Shown piece by piece: positions 33,183 through 41,773 of a stretch of 42,400 nucleotides of DNA. Source of the DNA: Tetragenococcus sp041859945. GTDB taxonomy: Bacteria; Bacillota; Bacilli; Lactobacillales; Enterococcaceae. The translations under genes were made by a program, and so were the position numbers. Each line of letters opens with the position of its first letter. Position 1 is the first letter of the stretch. The stretch covers positions 1-42,400 of the forward strand of contig JBFLGC010000023.1 in the NCBI GenBank assembly GCA_041859945.1, in the 5' to 3' direction. The notes under the pieces are model-generated. The model was given only the letters and a program-made list of their open reading frames with translations, made no database searches and was not told where the DNA came from.

Positions 33183-34402
33183 TCAAACAAATTTTATATA
33201 AACGCTACAAAGCCGTCTTGATCGTCGCCTGTGCTTTTTTCGTCACTCTTTATGCCGGAGCTAGCGCCGAACATGTTCGCTCTTGGAATAGTCAATATCG
33301 CTATGCTACTTCTTCAGAATTAAAGAAAGATTTCGCTGCACATCCAGAAAGTTATATCCAAGGTTATGATGAACAAACCGATAAAGAAATTCCTTATGAT
33401 TCGCTTAGTGACTATCAAAAAGATTGGTTGACACAATACAACTGGAGCATACGTTATTATGATCACTTTAATTATTGGTCGACTGATTTTTCTGACGAAG
33501 ACACCTCTACTTACCAAATTGGAACTCATTATGGTTCGTCGACCTCTGCTGGGTATTTTGGCTTGATAGCCGCTGTTCTCAGCGGGTTCCTACTCTTTTT
33601 TATCGATCAAAAAACGAAATTCAATAATTTCTTGTTCACACTACCTATCGCGCGCAAAAAACTATTTGCGGCTAAGATCAAGTACTTGGCGCTGCCCTTG
33701 GTGGGAAGTTTTGTGATTGGTGTCCTTGCCTATGTTCTGATCGAATATTTTGGGATCTCAGCTAACTATTTAAATGCTACTTTGCCGCAATTATTATACT
33801 CTGGGCTAGGTCATCTGCTCTTATTGATCCTCGCTCTAGCTTTAGGGATCGCATTAGGTGCGATCTTAGGAAATATCGTCTTTGGCCCGCTGGCAGTTTT
33901 TGCTGCTATTTTATTATTGATGACCTTTAATGGTCTCTACTATAATGGCTTTGCGTCACTGATGGGTTGGCTTTTTCCTAAATCTAAACTCCTCTACCCA
34001 GAGGCGCTATTTATCCTATCACCAGGGAAAACAGGTGCACCTTGGTATATGTTAGTGGCTCTTTTAGTGCTTACCGTTTTGTTTGTCTTCATCGCCCAAC
34101 GAACCTTCTTAAATATCTCCATGGAAAACGATGGTGAATTTTTGACCGTGCCCAAATACAGAGCACCTATGTTTTGGACGATCTTTCTTTTCACCTCGGT
34201 TTGGGGCATTATTTCTACTACTAATTGGTATGCTATCGCCTATCCCGAAATATTAGAAGGCTATCCTTACCACCCAATCGTTGATGGTTTATTTGTCACT
34301 CTACTCTGTTTTCTAGGTAGTACTTTACTCATCTACTTCCACGAGATCCGTAAATGGTGCGTCGAAAAACGTCAAGCGAGACTACTTAAAAAAGGTTACT
34401 GA
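33179..34402 (+). CDS. ABC-2 type permease, putative envelope-stress exporter
   Basis: 407 residues. One N-terminal helix (about 12-27), then an extracytoplasmic stretch of about 100 residues rich in Tyr/Asp/Ser, followed by six helices (about 128-390). Such a large N-terminal loop could sense or bind a peptide or lipid outside. Start ATG overlaps the ATPase stop (ATGA). Last gene of the operon, ended at 34405-34439. The substrate is unknown. Confidence 0.85.
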   Translation: MIKQILYKRYKAVLIVACAFFVTLYAGASAEHVRSWNSQYRYATSSELKKDFAAHPESYIQGYDEQTDKEIPYDSLSDYQKDWLTQYNWSIRYYDHFNYWSTDFSDEDTSTYQIGTHYGSSTSAGYFGLIAAVLSGFLLFFIDQKTKFNNFLFTLPIARKKLFAAKIKYLALPLVGSFVIGVLAYVLIEYFGISANYLNATLPQLLYSGLGHLLLLILALALGIALGAILGNIVFGPLAVFAAILLLMTFNGLYYNGFASLMGWLFPKSKLLYPEALFILSPGKTGAPWYMLVALLVLTVLFVFIAQRTFLNISMENDGEFLTVPKYRAPMFWTIFLFTSVWGIISTTNWYAIAYPEILEGYPYHPIVDGLFVTLLCFLGSTLLIYFHEIRKWCVEKRQARLLKKGY

Positions 34403-34404
34403 TA

Positions 34405-34439
34405 GAAAAAAACGACTGTCTCAAAGGACAGTCGTTTTT
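34405..34439. terminator. Bidirectional terminator
   Basis: ACGACTGTC (34412-34420) pairs with GACAGTCGT (34427-34435), with A7 before and T5 after. Serves the ABC operon (+) and csbD (-). Confidence 0.85.
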
Positions 34440-34447
34440 GTTTGCTA

Positions 34448-34657
34448 CTATTTATTTTCAGTTTCTTCAGTGTCTTTTGCTGCTTTTTTATCCAGGTAAT
34501 CATTGACCTTGCCGGCTGCATCGTCCACAGTTTCTTCCGCTTTATCTTTTGCTTTGCCTACTGCTTGTTGGGCTTTGCCTTTTAATTTGGCCGATTCATC
34601 ATCGGTCAGATTTCCTTTGGCTTCATTGATTTTTCCTTTTAATTCATCTTTATTCAT
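34448..34657 (-). CDS. CsbD-family stress protein
   Basis: 69 residues, highly charged, with the CsbD repeat pattern (KGKINEAKGNLTDDESAKLKG; KAQQAVGKAKDKAEE). Predicted helical and soluble. CsbD is a general-stress protein of unknown mechanism. Start ATG behind AAAGGAG. It shares its terminator with the ABC operon. Confidence 0.9.
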   Translation of the reverse strand: MNKDELKGKINEAKGNLTDDESAKLKGKAQQAVGKAKDKAEETVDDAAGKVNDYLDKKAAKDTEETENK

Positions 34658-34716
34658 ATCATTTGTCTCCTTTCTTTGTCTAATTAAACTTTATCATGTT
34701 ATGGCTAAATCTACAA

Positions 34717-35559
34717 TCAAAACACTTTCTCGATTTGCACTGGCATTCCGATCGCAAGCGCGCGTGAATCACCGGCATGACCGACTTGTTTGGTGCGTGC
34801 CACAGGAATAGCTAAATCGAGCACATCCAAGAGCAAGTCTTCTACAGGTCGACCGAAATTTTTATCGTAGGTCGTAAATGTGCCCAACAAAATGCCTTGC
34901 AGTTGCTCAAAATCAGGCAATTGTCGCAATTGATGAAAAGCCGCAAATAAAGCATTTTCAGCCCCACCCAGACTTTCTAAAAATAAGACTTTTCCTGTAA
35001 AATCTGGACGATAATTGGTACCCGCTAATTTTAAAAAACAACGGATATTGCCACCGATCAGTGTTCCAGTAATGGTAGACCCTTGCACGAAGCGCCAATC
35101 ATCAGGATACAGGTTTCCTTTTCCTTCAAAATACGTCGCATAAAAATCTTGTTGCTGTTTTTGGGCGGATTCCCACAGCAAAGTTCGTAATTGAAATAAC
35201 TCCGTGTTGCGACCGGTCTTTGCGTAGATACTATTCACTACCGTCGATAAATCACTATATCCAAAAAAAGTGGCTACGCTCTTTTTGATGGTCGCATAAT
35301 CCAAATACGGCAAAACGCTATTCGCGCGATCACCTCCCGAAATATCAAAGATCGCTTTGATGGTCGGATCGGCAAAATACGCATTTGTCACGCGGGCTTT
35401 CTCACGAAAATTACCAGTCGACTGGTCATATAAAAGTGGACTCACTTCGACACTTAGACCAAACTTTTTTAAAATGTCTTCCAACTGGGCGACTTCTTGC
35501 GGATTTTCATTGGGATCAGAATTAGCTACCAGCGCCACTCGATTTCCTTTTTCTAACAT
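34717..35559 (-). CDS. S66 peptidase family (LD-carboxypeptidase/MccF-like), nucleophile position altered
   Basis: 280 residues from ATG 35559 (AGGAGG upstream; the frame extends to 35589 without a site). The S66 fold is recognisable: VALVANSDP near the N-terminus, FDISGGDRANSVLPYLDY (72-88), VLFLESLGGAEN (E195) and GHAGDSRALAIG (H261). S66 enzymes use Ser-Glu-His; the Ser normally lies in GGxxS. Here that position is Ala79 (GGDRA), with Ser81 two residues on. Either Ser81 substitutes or the protein is not a classical hydrolase. It is placed between csbD and ffh, same strand as ffh but after the ffh terminator. Confidence 0.82.
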   Translation of the reverse strand: MLEKGNRVALVANSDPNENPQEVAQLEDILKKFGLSVEVSPLLYDQSTGNFREKARVTNAYFADPTIKAIFDISGGDRANSVLPYLDYATIKKSVATFFGYSDLSTVVNSIYAKTGRNTELFQLRTLLWESAQKQQQDFYATYFEGKGNLYPDDWRFVQGSTITGTLIGGNIRCFLKLAGTNYRPDFTGKVLFLESLGGAENALFAAFHQLRQLPDFEQLQGILLGTFTTYDKNFGRPVEDLLLDVLDLAIPVARTKQVGHAGDSRALAIGMPVQIEKVF

Positions 35560-35625
35560 CGCAAAACCTCCTATAGTGATAGCCCACATTTTTTATTGTA
35601 GGCATATGGCAGAAGACTATTTAGT

Positions 35626-35657
35626 AAAAACGAGCCTGCTTACCAGACTCGTTTTTG
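35626..35657 (-). terminator. Terminator of ffh
   Basis: On the minus strand ACGAG-CTG pairs with CAG-CTCGT, followed by T5, just after the ffh stop. Confidence 0.75.
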
Positions 35658-35658
35658 C

Positions 35659-37083
35659 TTATTTTTTCTTCTTTTTCTTCTTCTTTTTATTTTTCTTCAT
35701 CGCTCGGTTCAAAGCCATTTTCCCGATTTTTCCTTTGACACCCCCACCCATCATTTGATCCATACCCGGGATGTTATTATAATTTCCTTTTGACATTTGT
35801 TGCATCATTTTACGTGCTTCTTTGAACTGCTTGATCAGGCGATTGACTTCAATGACATTATTACCTGAGCCGGCTGCGATGCGCCGCCTACGACTTGGAT
35901 TTAACAAATCTGGGTTTTCGCGTTCTTGCGGTGTCATCGAAAAGACGATGGCTTTCTGCCGCTCGACCATTTTCGGATCGATAGTCAGGTTCTCCATGCC
36001 TGGTACTTGATTCATACCGGGGATCATCTTCATCAAATCTTCTAATGGCCCCATATTCATGACTTGATCGAGTTGTTCGATAAAGTCATTGAAATCAAAC
36101 GTACTTTCCCGCATTTTTTGAGCAAGTTCTTCGGCTTTTTGTTCATCATAATCTTTTTGGGCCTTTTCTATGAGGGTCAACATATCCCCCATGCCTAAAA
36201 TACGGCTAGCCATGCGGTCCGGGTGGAAAACTTCTAAATCAGTCAGCTTTTCTCCAGTCCCCGTAAATTTGATCGGAGCCCCCGTAACGGCACGGATCGA
36301 TAAAGCTGCCCCACCACGAGTATCGCCATCTAATTTCGTAATGACAACACCTGTGATTCCCAGTTGTTCGTTAAAACTATCCGCCACATTGACGGCATCT
36401 TGTCCAGTCATCGCATCGACGACCAATAAGATTTCATTTGGTTGAGCGATTTCTTTGATTTCCTTTAATTCTTGCATCAAGGCTTCATCGACATGCAGAC
36501 GTCCAGCCGTATCGATCAGAACATAATCATTTTTTTGTTCATGAGCCACAGCTAATCCTTGAGAAACGATCTCAACGGGTGCGACCTCTGTTCCCATATC
36601 AAATACTGGGACCTCCAACTGTTGGCCCAAAACCTTCAATTGATCGATGGCAGCGGGACGATAAATATCGCCTGCGATCAACAAAGGGCGGGCATTTTGC
36701 GTATCGATCAAATGCTTGGCTAACTTTCCGGCAAAAGTGGTTTTCCCAGCCCCTTGCAAACCGGCCATCATGATCACAGTGGGGATCTTTGGTGCTTTAT
36801 TTAATTCGACCGTTTCTGAACCTAATGTTTTAGTCAATTCATCATTGACGATTTTTACGATTTGTTGCGCTGGCGATAGGCTCTCTAAAACTTCAGAACC
36901 CAACGCTTTTTCACGCACATTTTTGGTAAAGTCTTTCACAACTTGCAAGTTTACGTCGGCTTCTAAGAGTGCCAGACGGATCTCGCGCATCATTTCTTTG
37001 ATATCAGCTTCGGTGATCTTTCCTTTTTTGCGAAGTTTGCTCATCGCTTGTTGCAAACGTTCGGTCAAACTTTCAAATGCCAT
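35659..37083 (-). CDS. ffh: Signal recognition particle GTPase Ffh
   Basis: 474 residues. N domain (1-90), G domain with GLQGAGKTT, DTAGR and TKLDGDTRGG, and M domain (about 300-440) with many methionines and the RNA-binding GSGNNVIEVNRLIKQF. It ends in a long lysine tail (KKNKKKKKKKKK). Targets nascent membrane and secreted proteins with 4.5S RNA. It follows ylxM by 15 bp. In many Firmicutes rpsP comes next; here ffh ends at its own terminator. Confidence 0.97.
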   Translation of the reverse strand: MAFESLTERLQQAMSKLRKKGKITEADIKEMMREIRLALLEADVNLQVVKDFTKNVREKALGSEVLESLSPAQQIVKIVNDELTKTLGSETVELNKAPKIPTVIMMAGLQGAGKTTFAGKLAKHLIDTQNARPLLIAGDIYRPAAIDQLKVLGQQLEVPVFDMGTEVAPVEIVSQGLAVAHEQKNDYVLIDTAGRLHVDEALMQELKEIKEIAQPNEILLVVDAMTGQDAVNVADSFNEQLGITGVVITKLDGDTRGGAALSIRAVTGAPIKFTGTGEKLTDLEVFHPDRMASRILGMGDMLTLIEKAQKDYDEQKAEELAQKMRESTFDFNDFIEQLDQVMNMGPLEDLMKMIPGMNQVPGMENLTIDPKMVERQKAIVFSMTPQERENPDLLNPSRRRRIAAGSGNNVIEVNRLIKQFKEARKMMQQMSKGNYNNIPGMDQMMGGGVKGKIGKMALNRAMKKNKKKKKKKKK

Positions 37084-37098
37084 AATCGTTTCCTTCCT

Positions 37099-37437
37099 TT
37101 ATTCCTCTATTTCTTGAAGATCTTGGAGCAAATTCTTTAGCGTTTCATCAGTCGGGTATTTTTCTTGGCTATATTCTTTGAGCTGATCCAAGAGTTCACC
37201 GCGAACGATGTAATCCGAAAAGATATGTAATTTTCGTTCGTAGTCCTCTAAAATTTTTTCAGTCCGTTTGATATTATCATAGACAGCTTGGCGGCTCACG
37301 CCATATTCTTCGGCAATTTCACCCAAAGAAAAATCATCGGCATAATAAAGCTCCATATAATTCATTTGTTTTTCCGTAAGTAGCGTTGCATAGCACTCAA
37401 ACAGAGCATTGATACGATTGGTTTTCTCGATTTCCAT
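37099..37437 (-). CDS. ylxM: YlxM-family helix-turn-helix protein, SRP-associated
   Basis: 112 residues. Sigma-like HTH (SLGEIAEEYGVSRQAVYDNIKRTEK) of the YlxM/p13 family. In streptococci YlxM binds the SRP particle and modulates Ffh/FtsY GTPase activity. It precedes ffh by 15 bp and follows the DUF523 gene by 3 bp, so the three form one operon. Confidence 0.94.
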   Translation of the reverse strand: MEIEKTNRINALFECYATLLTEKQMNYMELYYADDFSLGEIAEEYGVSRQAVYDNIKRTEKILEDYERKLHIFSDYIVRGELLDQLKEYSQEKYPTDETLKNLLQDLQEIEE

Positions 37438-37440
37438 AAC

Positions 37441-37911
37441 TTACTCCTTTTTGGTCGCTAAGCGCTCTTGCCACTGCGTCTCGGAAATGACGGTAAAGCC
37501 GTGAAGCTTGAAATAAGCTGCCGCCACCCCAACACCTGCTTTTTGGATCCCTGAAAAACTACCATCATAGGTCCATTGACTACCACAAGCTGGGCTCTTT
37601 TCTTTCAAGACCAACTGCTCGATCCCCTGCGCCTTTAATTTCTGACAAGCAAGCTTGGCCCCTTTTTTATAAAGTTCGGTCACATCTTTTCCTTGGTCAG
37701 TGATCACTTTAGCCTTACCGCACCAAACAGAAAAACCATCGCCACCTTGTATTTCAGCAGGATCACGTGGGATCGGCAATCCGCCTAAGACCTCAGGACA
37801 AACCATGACCGCTTGATTTTGTGCGACCAATTCTTTTAAGACCGCCACTTCCTTTTGCCCACCGTCATAACGGCAAGGGCAACCGCCTAGACAAGCACTG
37901 ATACCGATCAT
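37441..37911 (-). CDS. DUF523-family protein (YbbK type)
   Basis: 156 residues, normal length. Conserved N-terminal cysteines in SACLGGCPCRYDG (C7, C11, C13), then VCPEVLGGLPIPR and KEKSPACGS. The cysteine set suggests metal or iron-sulphur binding; recent family work links DUF523 to sulphur chemistry, but I am not certain. Start ATG behind AAAGGAAG. First gene of the DUF523-ylxM-ffh operon. Confidence 0.9.
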   Translation of the reverse strand: MIGISACLGGCPCRYDGGQKEVAVLKELVAQNQAVMVCPEVLGGLPIPRDPAEIQGGDGFSVWCGKAKVITDQGKDVTELYKKGAKLACQKLKAQGIEQLVLKEKSPACGSQWTYDGSFSGIQKAGVGVAAAYFKLHGFTVISETQWQERLATKKE

Positions 37912-37951
37912 CTGCCACAGCTTCCTTTCCGCTTTCTTAGAGTCGTTTCTT

Positions 37952-37978
37952 ATTATACCATTTATTTGAGTTTGACAA
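37952..37978 (-). promoter_or_regulatory. Promoter of the DUF523-ylxM-ffh operon
   Basis: -35 TTGTCA (37973-37978), 15-bp spacer, extended -10 TGGTATAAT (TATAAT at 37952-37957) on the minus strand. Confidence 0.65.
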
Positions 37979-38055
37979 TAGTCCCAAGCTGCGTTTCGTG
38001 ATAAGATAGTGGTAGAAGAGATTTTACTACGTCATCTATGAGATTGGAGCTTCGT

Positions 38056-38760
38056 ATGAAAAAAATATTAGTTGTCGATGATGAACCTTCCATCTTGACT
38101 TTACTTACTTTCAACTTAGAAAAGAATAGCTATGAAGTCACCACCTGTGAAGATGGTCTCAAAGCCTATGAACTGGCCTTGACCAATGTCTTTGATTTTA
38201 TCATTTTGGATATCATGTTGCCTTCCCTAGACGGCATCGAGATCACGCAAAAATTGCGTCAGGAAAAAATAAAAACACCAATCCTGCTATTGACTGCCAA
38301 AGATGAACCGATCGATCGTATCTTAGGCCTAGAGATTGGTGCGGATGACTACTTGACGAAACCATTTAGTCCGCGCGAAGTCCTGGCACGCATGAAAGCT
38401 ATCTTCCGGCGCACAGAAGCAGCAAATACGCCCGTCAGCACACCGAAACAGATGATCACGATTGGACTGATCACGGCTGATGAAAGTAATTATCAGGTGA
38501 CCGTTTCTGGTAAACCGATCGTTTTGACTCCCAAAGAATTTGAACTATTGCTTTATTTTATGAAACGCAAAGGTCGGGTCATCGATCGGGATACCCTATT
38601 GGAACAGATCTGGCACTTTGATTTTGATGGCCAAAGCCGGATCGTTGATATCCATATCAGTCATTTGCGGGAAAAAATCGAAGCCGATCCTAAGCATCCG
38701 CGTTATTTAAAAACAGTGCGTGGTTTTGGTTACCAATTTCAGGAGCCTGATAGCCAATGA
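38056..38760 (+). CDS. phoP: OmpR-family response regulator, PhoP type
   Basis: 234 residues from ATG 38056 (GGAG 7 nt upstream; the frame opens at 38038). Receiver domain with D8/D9, phospho-acceptor D52 (LDIMLP) and K in LLTAKDEP; winged-helix output domain (ITIGLITADE... to VRGFGYQF). With its kinase it likely controls phosphate genes: pstS lies next door with PhoP-box-like repeats upstream. Stop overlaps the kinase start (ATGA). Confidence 0.85.
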   Translation: MKKILVVDDEPSILTLLTFNLEKNSYEVTTCEDGLKAYELALTNVFDFIILDIMLPSLDGIEITQKLRQEKIKTPILLLTAKDEPIDRILGLEIGADDYLTKPFSPREVLARMKAIFRRTEAANTPVSTPKQMITIGLITADESNYQVTVSGKPIVLTPKEFELLLYFMKRKGRVIDRDTLLEQIWHFDFDGQSRIVDIHISHLREKIEADPKHPRYLKTVRGFGYQFQEPDSQ

Positions 38761-40475
38761 AAAAAGGGTTAAAAACTTATGGAACTTGGTGTCTCTTATT
38801 ACTTTTGATTTATGTGAGTGGTTTTTATTTGATCGAACGGCTCTATAATCAACAGGTCTTACAACAACACGAAGTCTACCTAGAACAAAAAGCAAATTTA
38901 TTGCTCCACTTGACAGAAAAAGAGGATAACGATCTAACAGATCTAGCCTCCTTTTACGTCAAAGATTCCCAAGAGCGCGTCACGCTACTGGATGCCTCTG
39001 GCGTGATCACCTTTGATACCATAGCCGAAACTGAATCAGAAAATCGCAGAAGTCGTCCTGAGATCAAGGCGGTGCTTTCAGGTAATGATATCGGGATCGC
39101 CACGCGGCTCAGTCCGACTTTAAATGAAACAATGCTCTACGTCGCCTTACCGATCAAAGAGAGTGGTAAAATAAAAGCCATTTTACGTTTGGCCGAACCA
39201 GTGACCAATTTTTTACCCAATGCACAAAAAATAAAACAGGGGATCTTGCTAGTATTTACGGTCCTCTGGTGCTTATTGAGTGGGATCCTCTTATTTATTT
39301 TGTATCGGCGGAATCGTCCAGTAGAAACCATTTTGCCTGTCATCCACAAAATGCTAGAAACTCCTGATCAACCAGAAACGATCTTGGCCACGTCTTCGCA
39401 GTGGGAAGATCTTTACCAAAGCATCAATCAACTAGGCCAACAGTTAAGTTTGACCTATCAAGCGAGCAATAATAACGAAAAGCAGCTCTATCAACTATTG
39501 AATGACTTACAGATAGGCGTTTTTATGATCGATGGTGCTGGTCAGTTACTTTTAATGAATCAAATCATGCAAGAGCAGCTAGGTACTCATTTTGAAAAGC
39601 CCCAACCTTTTGCCACGATCATCCAAGACAATCGCTTGATTCAAATGATCTACCATGTCGATTCTGACATGCCTTTCTTACAAGAAGAACGAACGATTTC
39701 CAAAACGCAACGGCTCCTTGATCTGACTTTGCGTTATGCACCAGAAACCGAGCGACTCCTAGGTCTTTCCTATGATTTGACCCGGGTCCGTCAACTAGAA
39801 AAAGTCCAACAAGATTTTGTCAGCAATGTTTCTCACGAACTTAAGACTCCAGTGACGTCACTGATCGGCTTTAGCGAAACCTTGCTCGATGGGGCCAAAG
39901 ATGACCCTGAAACGTTAACCGAATTCTTGCAGATCATGCATAAAGATGCGCTACGCCTGCAACATCTGATCCAAGATATCATCCAGCTATCCAAAGACGC
40001 CGAGATCGATTATCCGATCCAAGTGATCGATACGGTAATAAGCATCCAAACGGTCCTTGCCGATTACGAAGGCGAGATCCAAGCCAAAAACTTAAAAGTG
40101 ACCCTTTCTAGCCCTAAATCTTTGCCATTTGCAACCAAAGAAAAATTATTTACGGCGATCTTTAAAAATCTGCTCGAAAATGCGATCCACTATTCCTATG
40201 AAAAAGGTGTGATCCATGTCACTTTAGTAGCTGAAAAAGAGCTCGTTTTGACTATCGCAGATCAGGGGATTGGGATCGACAAAGAAGAACAAGCACGAAT
40301 ATTCGAACGTTTTTATCGTGTGGACAAAGCCCGCTCGCGCAATTCCGGCGGGACTGGCTTAGGCCTTGCGATCGTAAAAGATCATGTCGAAGCTCTTCAC
40401 GGAACGATCACAGTCGACAGTCATCTGGGTGCCGGCGCCACTTTTCAAGTCGTTTTACCGCAATTAGGTACATAA
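38757..40475 (+). CDS. phoR: Sensor histidine kinase, PhoR type
   Basis: 572 residues. TM1 (10-28), extracytoplasmic domain (about 30-160), TM2 (161-184), linker, PAS domain (about 240-345), HisKA with H360 in SHELKTP, then the ATPase domain: N box NLLENAIHYS, G1 ADQGIGI and G2 GGTGLGLAIV. The layout matches PhoR of Firmicutes rather than WalK (no recognisable HAMP). Coupled to phoP by a 4-bp overlap and convergent with pstS through a shared terminator. Confidence 0.86.
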   Translation: MKKGLKTYGTWCLLLLLIYVSGFYLIERLYNQQVLQQHEVYLEQKANLLLHLTEKEDNDLTDLASFYVKDSQERVTLLDASGVITFDTIAETESENRRSRPEIKAVLSGNDIGIATRLSPTLNETMLYVALPIKESGKIKAILRLAEPVTNFLPNAQKIKQGILLVFTVLWCLLSGILLFILYRRNRPVETILPVIHKMLETPDQPETILATSSQWEDLYQSINQLGQQLSLTYQASNNNEKQLYQLLNDLQIGVFMIDGAGQLLLMNQIMQEQLGTHFEKPQPFATIIQDNRLIQMIYHVDSDMPFLQEERTISKTQRLLDLTLRYAPETERLLGLSYDLTRVRQLEKVQQDFVSNVSHELKTPVTSLIGFSETLLDGAKDDPETLTEFLQIMHKDALRLQHLIQDIIQLSKDAEIDYPIQVIDTVISIQTVLADYEGEIQAKNLKVTLSSPKSLPFATKEKLFTAIFKNLLENAIHYSYEKGVIHVTLVAEKELVLTIADQGIGIDKEEQARIFERFYRVDKARSRNSGGTGLGLAIVKDHVEALHGTITVDSHLGAGATFQVVLPQLGT

Positions 40476-40510
40476 AAAGCAAGAGATCAAAATCGATCTC
40501 TTGCTTTTTT
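40474..40510. terminator. Bidirectional terminator between phoR and pstS
   Basis: GCAAGAGATC (40479-40488) pairs perfectly with GATCTCTTGC (40495-40504), A5 before and T6 after. Confidence 0.92.
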
Positions 40511-40524
40511 AGGGGGAATACCTT

Positions 40525-41427
40525 TTATTTGAGCTCAGTGACCTCACCATCTACACTACGTTCGACTTGCATCGCAGTGACTGGTAAATAACCAAGTTCT
40601 TTTACAAGTCCATTTTGGACCTCATCGGAAGTCATGTAATCTAAGAAAGCTTTGACAGAAGCGTCCGGTTCGCCTTTGGTATACATATGTTCATAAGACC
40701 AAATGGACCAATCATTTGTCTCGATCGTATCTGTTGAAGCTGCTACGCCATCGATCGAAAGAGTTTGTAACGAATCATCGATATAAGACAGCGCCAAATA
40801 GCTGATGGCCCCTGGTGTTTGCGCAACGATCTGCTTGACAGTTCCCGAAGAATCTTGTTCTTGAGCTTGGATCGTCGTTGCCCCATCTAAGCCCCATTTT
40901 TCAAAGGTAGCACGTGTCCCGCTTCCTGAAGCTCGATTGATAACGGCGATTTCTTGATCAGCACCACCTAAATCTTTCCAGTTCGTGATTTCGCCTGTAA
41001 ATACCTTGATCAAATCGTCTTTGCTGATATCCGTCACGCCTACTTCTTTATTTACGACCGGTGCCATACCCACGACAGCAACTTTATGGTCGACTAACGC
41101 ACTCGCATCCACGCCTTCTTTTTCTTCCGCAAAGACATCGGAGTTACCGATCGTGACGGCCCCACTTTCGACCTGACTCAGTCCCGTTCCGCTACCGCCA
41201 CCTTGAACATTGATCGTATAGTTAGGATTTTCAGTTCTGAAGCTTTCCTGTGCGGCATCAACTAAAGGTTGTAGAGCCGTCGACCCCACTGCCGTGATTT
41301 CAACAGATTCTGAACTAGCTGTATTTGATTCACTTACCGATGACGCAGTCGAATCATCCGTTCCTGAACTTCCGCAACCTGCTAATAAGAATCCAGTTAT
41401 GACTAAGACGCGCGCTATTTTTTTCAT
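40525..41427 (-). CDS. pstS: Phosphate ABC transporter substrate-binding lipoprotein PstS
   Basis: 300 residues. Lipoprotein signal with lipobox LLAGC (C18) and a short Ser/Thr spacer. Phosphate-binding motifs are clear: AVGSTALQPL, GGGSGTGL and NRASGSGTR. It would capture phosphate outside the cell for PstCAB. No pstC/A/B follows: downstream on its strand lies only the phoR 3' end, so the transporter genes must be elsewhere. Its promoter region carries PhoP-box-like repeats, so PhoPR control under phosphate limitation is likely. Confidence 0.94.
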   Translation of the reverse strand: MKKIARVLVITGFLLAGCGSSGTDDSTASSVSESNTASSESVEITAVGSTALQPLVDAAQESFRTENPNYTINVQGGGSGTGLSQVESGAVTIGNSDVFAEEKEGVDASALVDHKVAVVGMAPVVNKEVGVTDISKDDLIKVFTGEITNWKDLGGADQEIAVINRASGSGTRATFEKWGLDGATTIQAQEQDSSGTVKQIVAQTPGAISYLALSYIDDSLQTLSIDGVAASTDTIETNDWSIWSYEHMYTKGEPDASVKAFLDYMTSDEVQNGLVKELGYLPVTAMQVERSVDGEVTELK

Positions 41428-41506
41428 GAGTAATACTCCTTTTCTGAGGTGTTTTTTAACCTATTCTTTATTACAGGTTTAGTTTAACAATCCCATGTAA
41501 AAAAGC

Positions 41507-41556
41507 TTACTACTTTTTCGTAAAGAAGTTGTCAAGAAATGTAAAATATATGTAAA
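41507..41556 (-). promoter_or_regulatory. pstS promoter with PhoP-box-like direct repeats
   Basis: On the minus strand TTTACA (41551-41556), TTTACA (41540-41545) and TGACAA (41529-41534) are spaced every 11 bp, matching the TT(A/T/C)ACA-N5 PhoP box known from Bacillus. The last overlaps the -35 TTGACA (41530-41535); 17 bp on is a weak -10 TAGTAA (41507-41512), as expected of an activator-dependent promoter. Confidence 0.7.
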
Positions 41557-41615
41557 TTTCACCGTTCTATATCATTAACTGTTTAACAGATTGCAAATCT
41601 CCCGTAGCTTAACTC

Positions 41616-41760
41616 AGATCCATGAGAGATTCTCGCAGATCTCTCATAGACTACCCCCGGACCTATGGCAAATTCTCACATCTCTGCCACAGACTACTCC
41701 TCGACCTATGGCAAATTCTCACATCTCTGCCACAGACTACCCTCTCGACTAATGGCAGAG
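41616..41760. repeat. Tandem palindromic repeats (three units plus a partial fourth)
   Basis: Units of 43-44 bp at 41616-41658, 41659-41701 and 41702-41745, with a partial copy from 41746. Units 2 and 3 are almost identical. Each holds a hairpin with a shared loop side (ATTCTC-CA) and ends in GACTAC plus a C/T-rich tail. In unit 1 the stem is ATGAGAGAT/ATCTCTCAT; in units 2 and 3 it is TGGCA/TGCCA, so both arms changed together. Confidence 0.7.
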
Positions 41761-41773
41761 TTATCATTATTTC

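Noticed and set aside
41616..41760. CRISPR-like array
   Set aside because: Units are contiguous with no unique spacers, and only three to four copies; no cas genes in the window.
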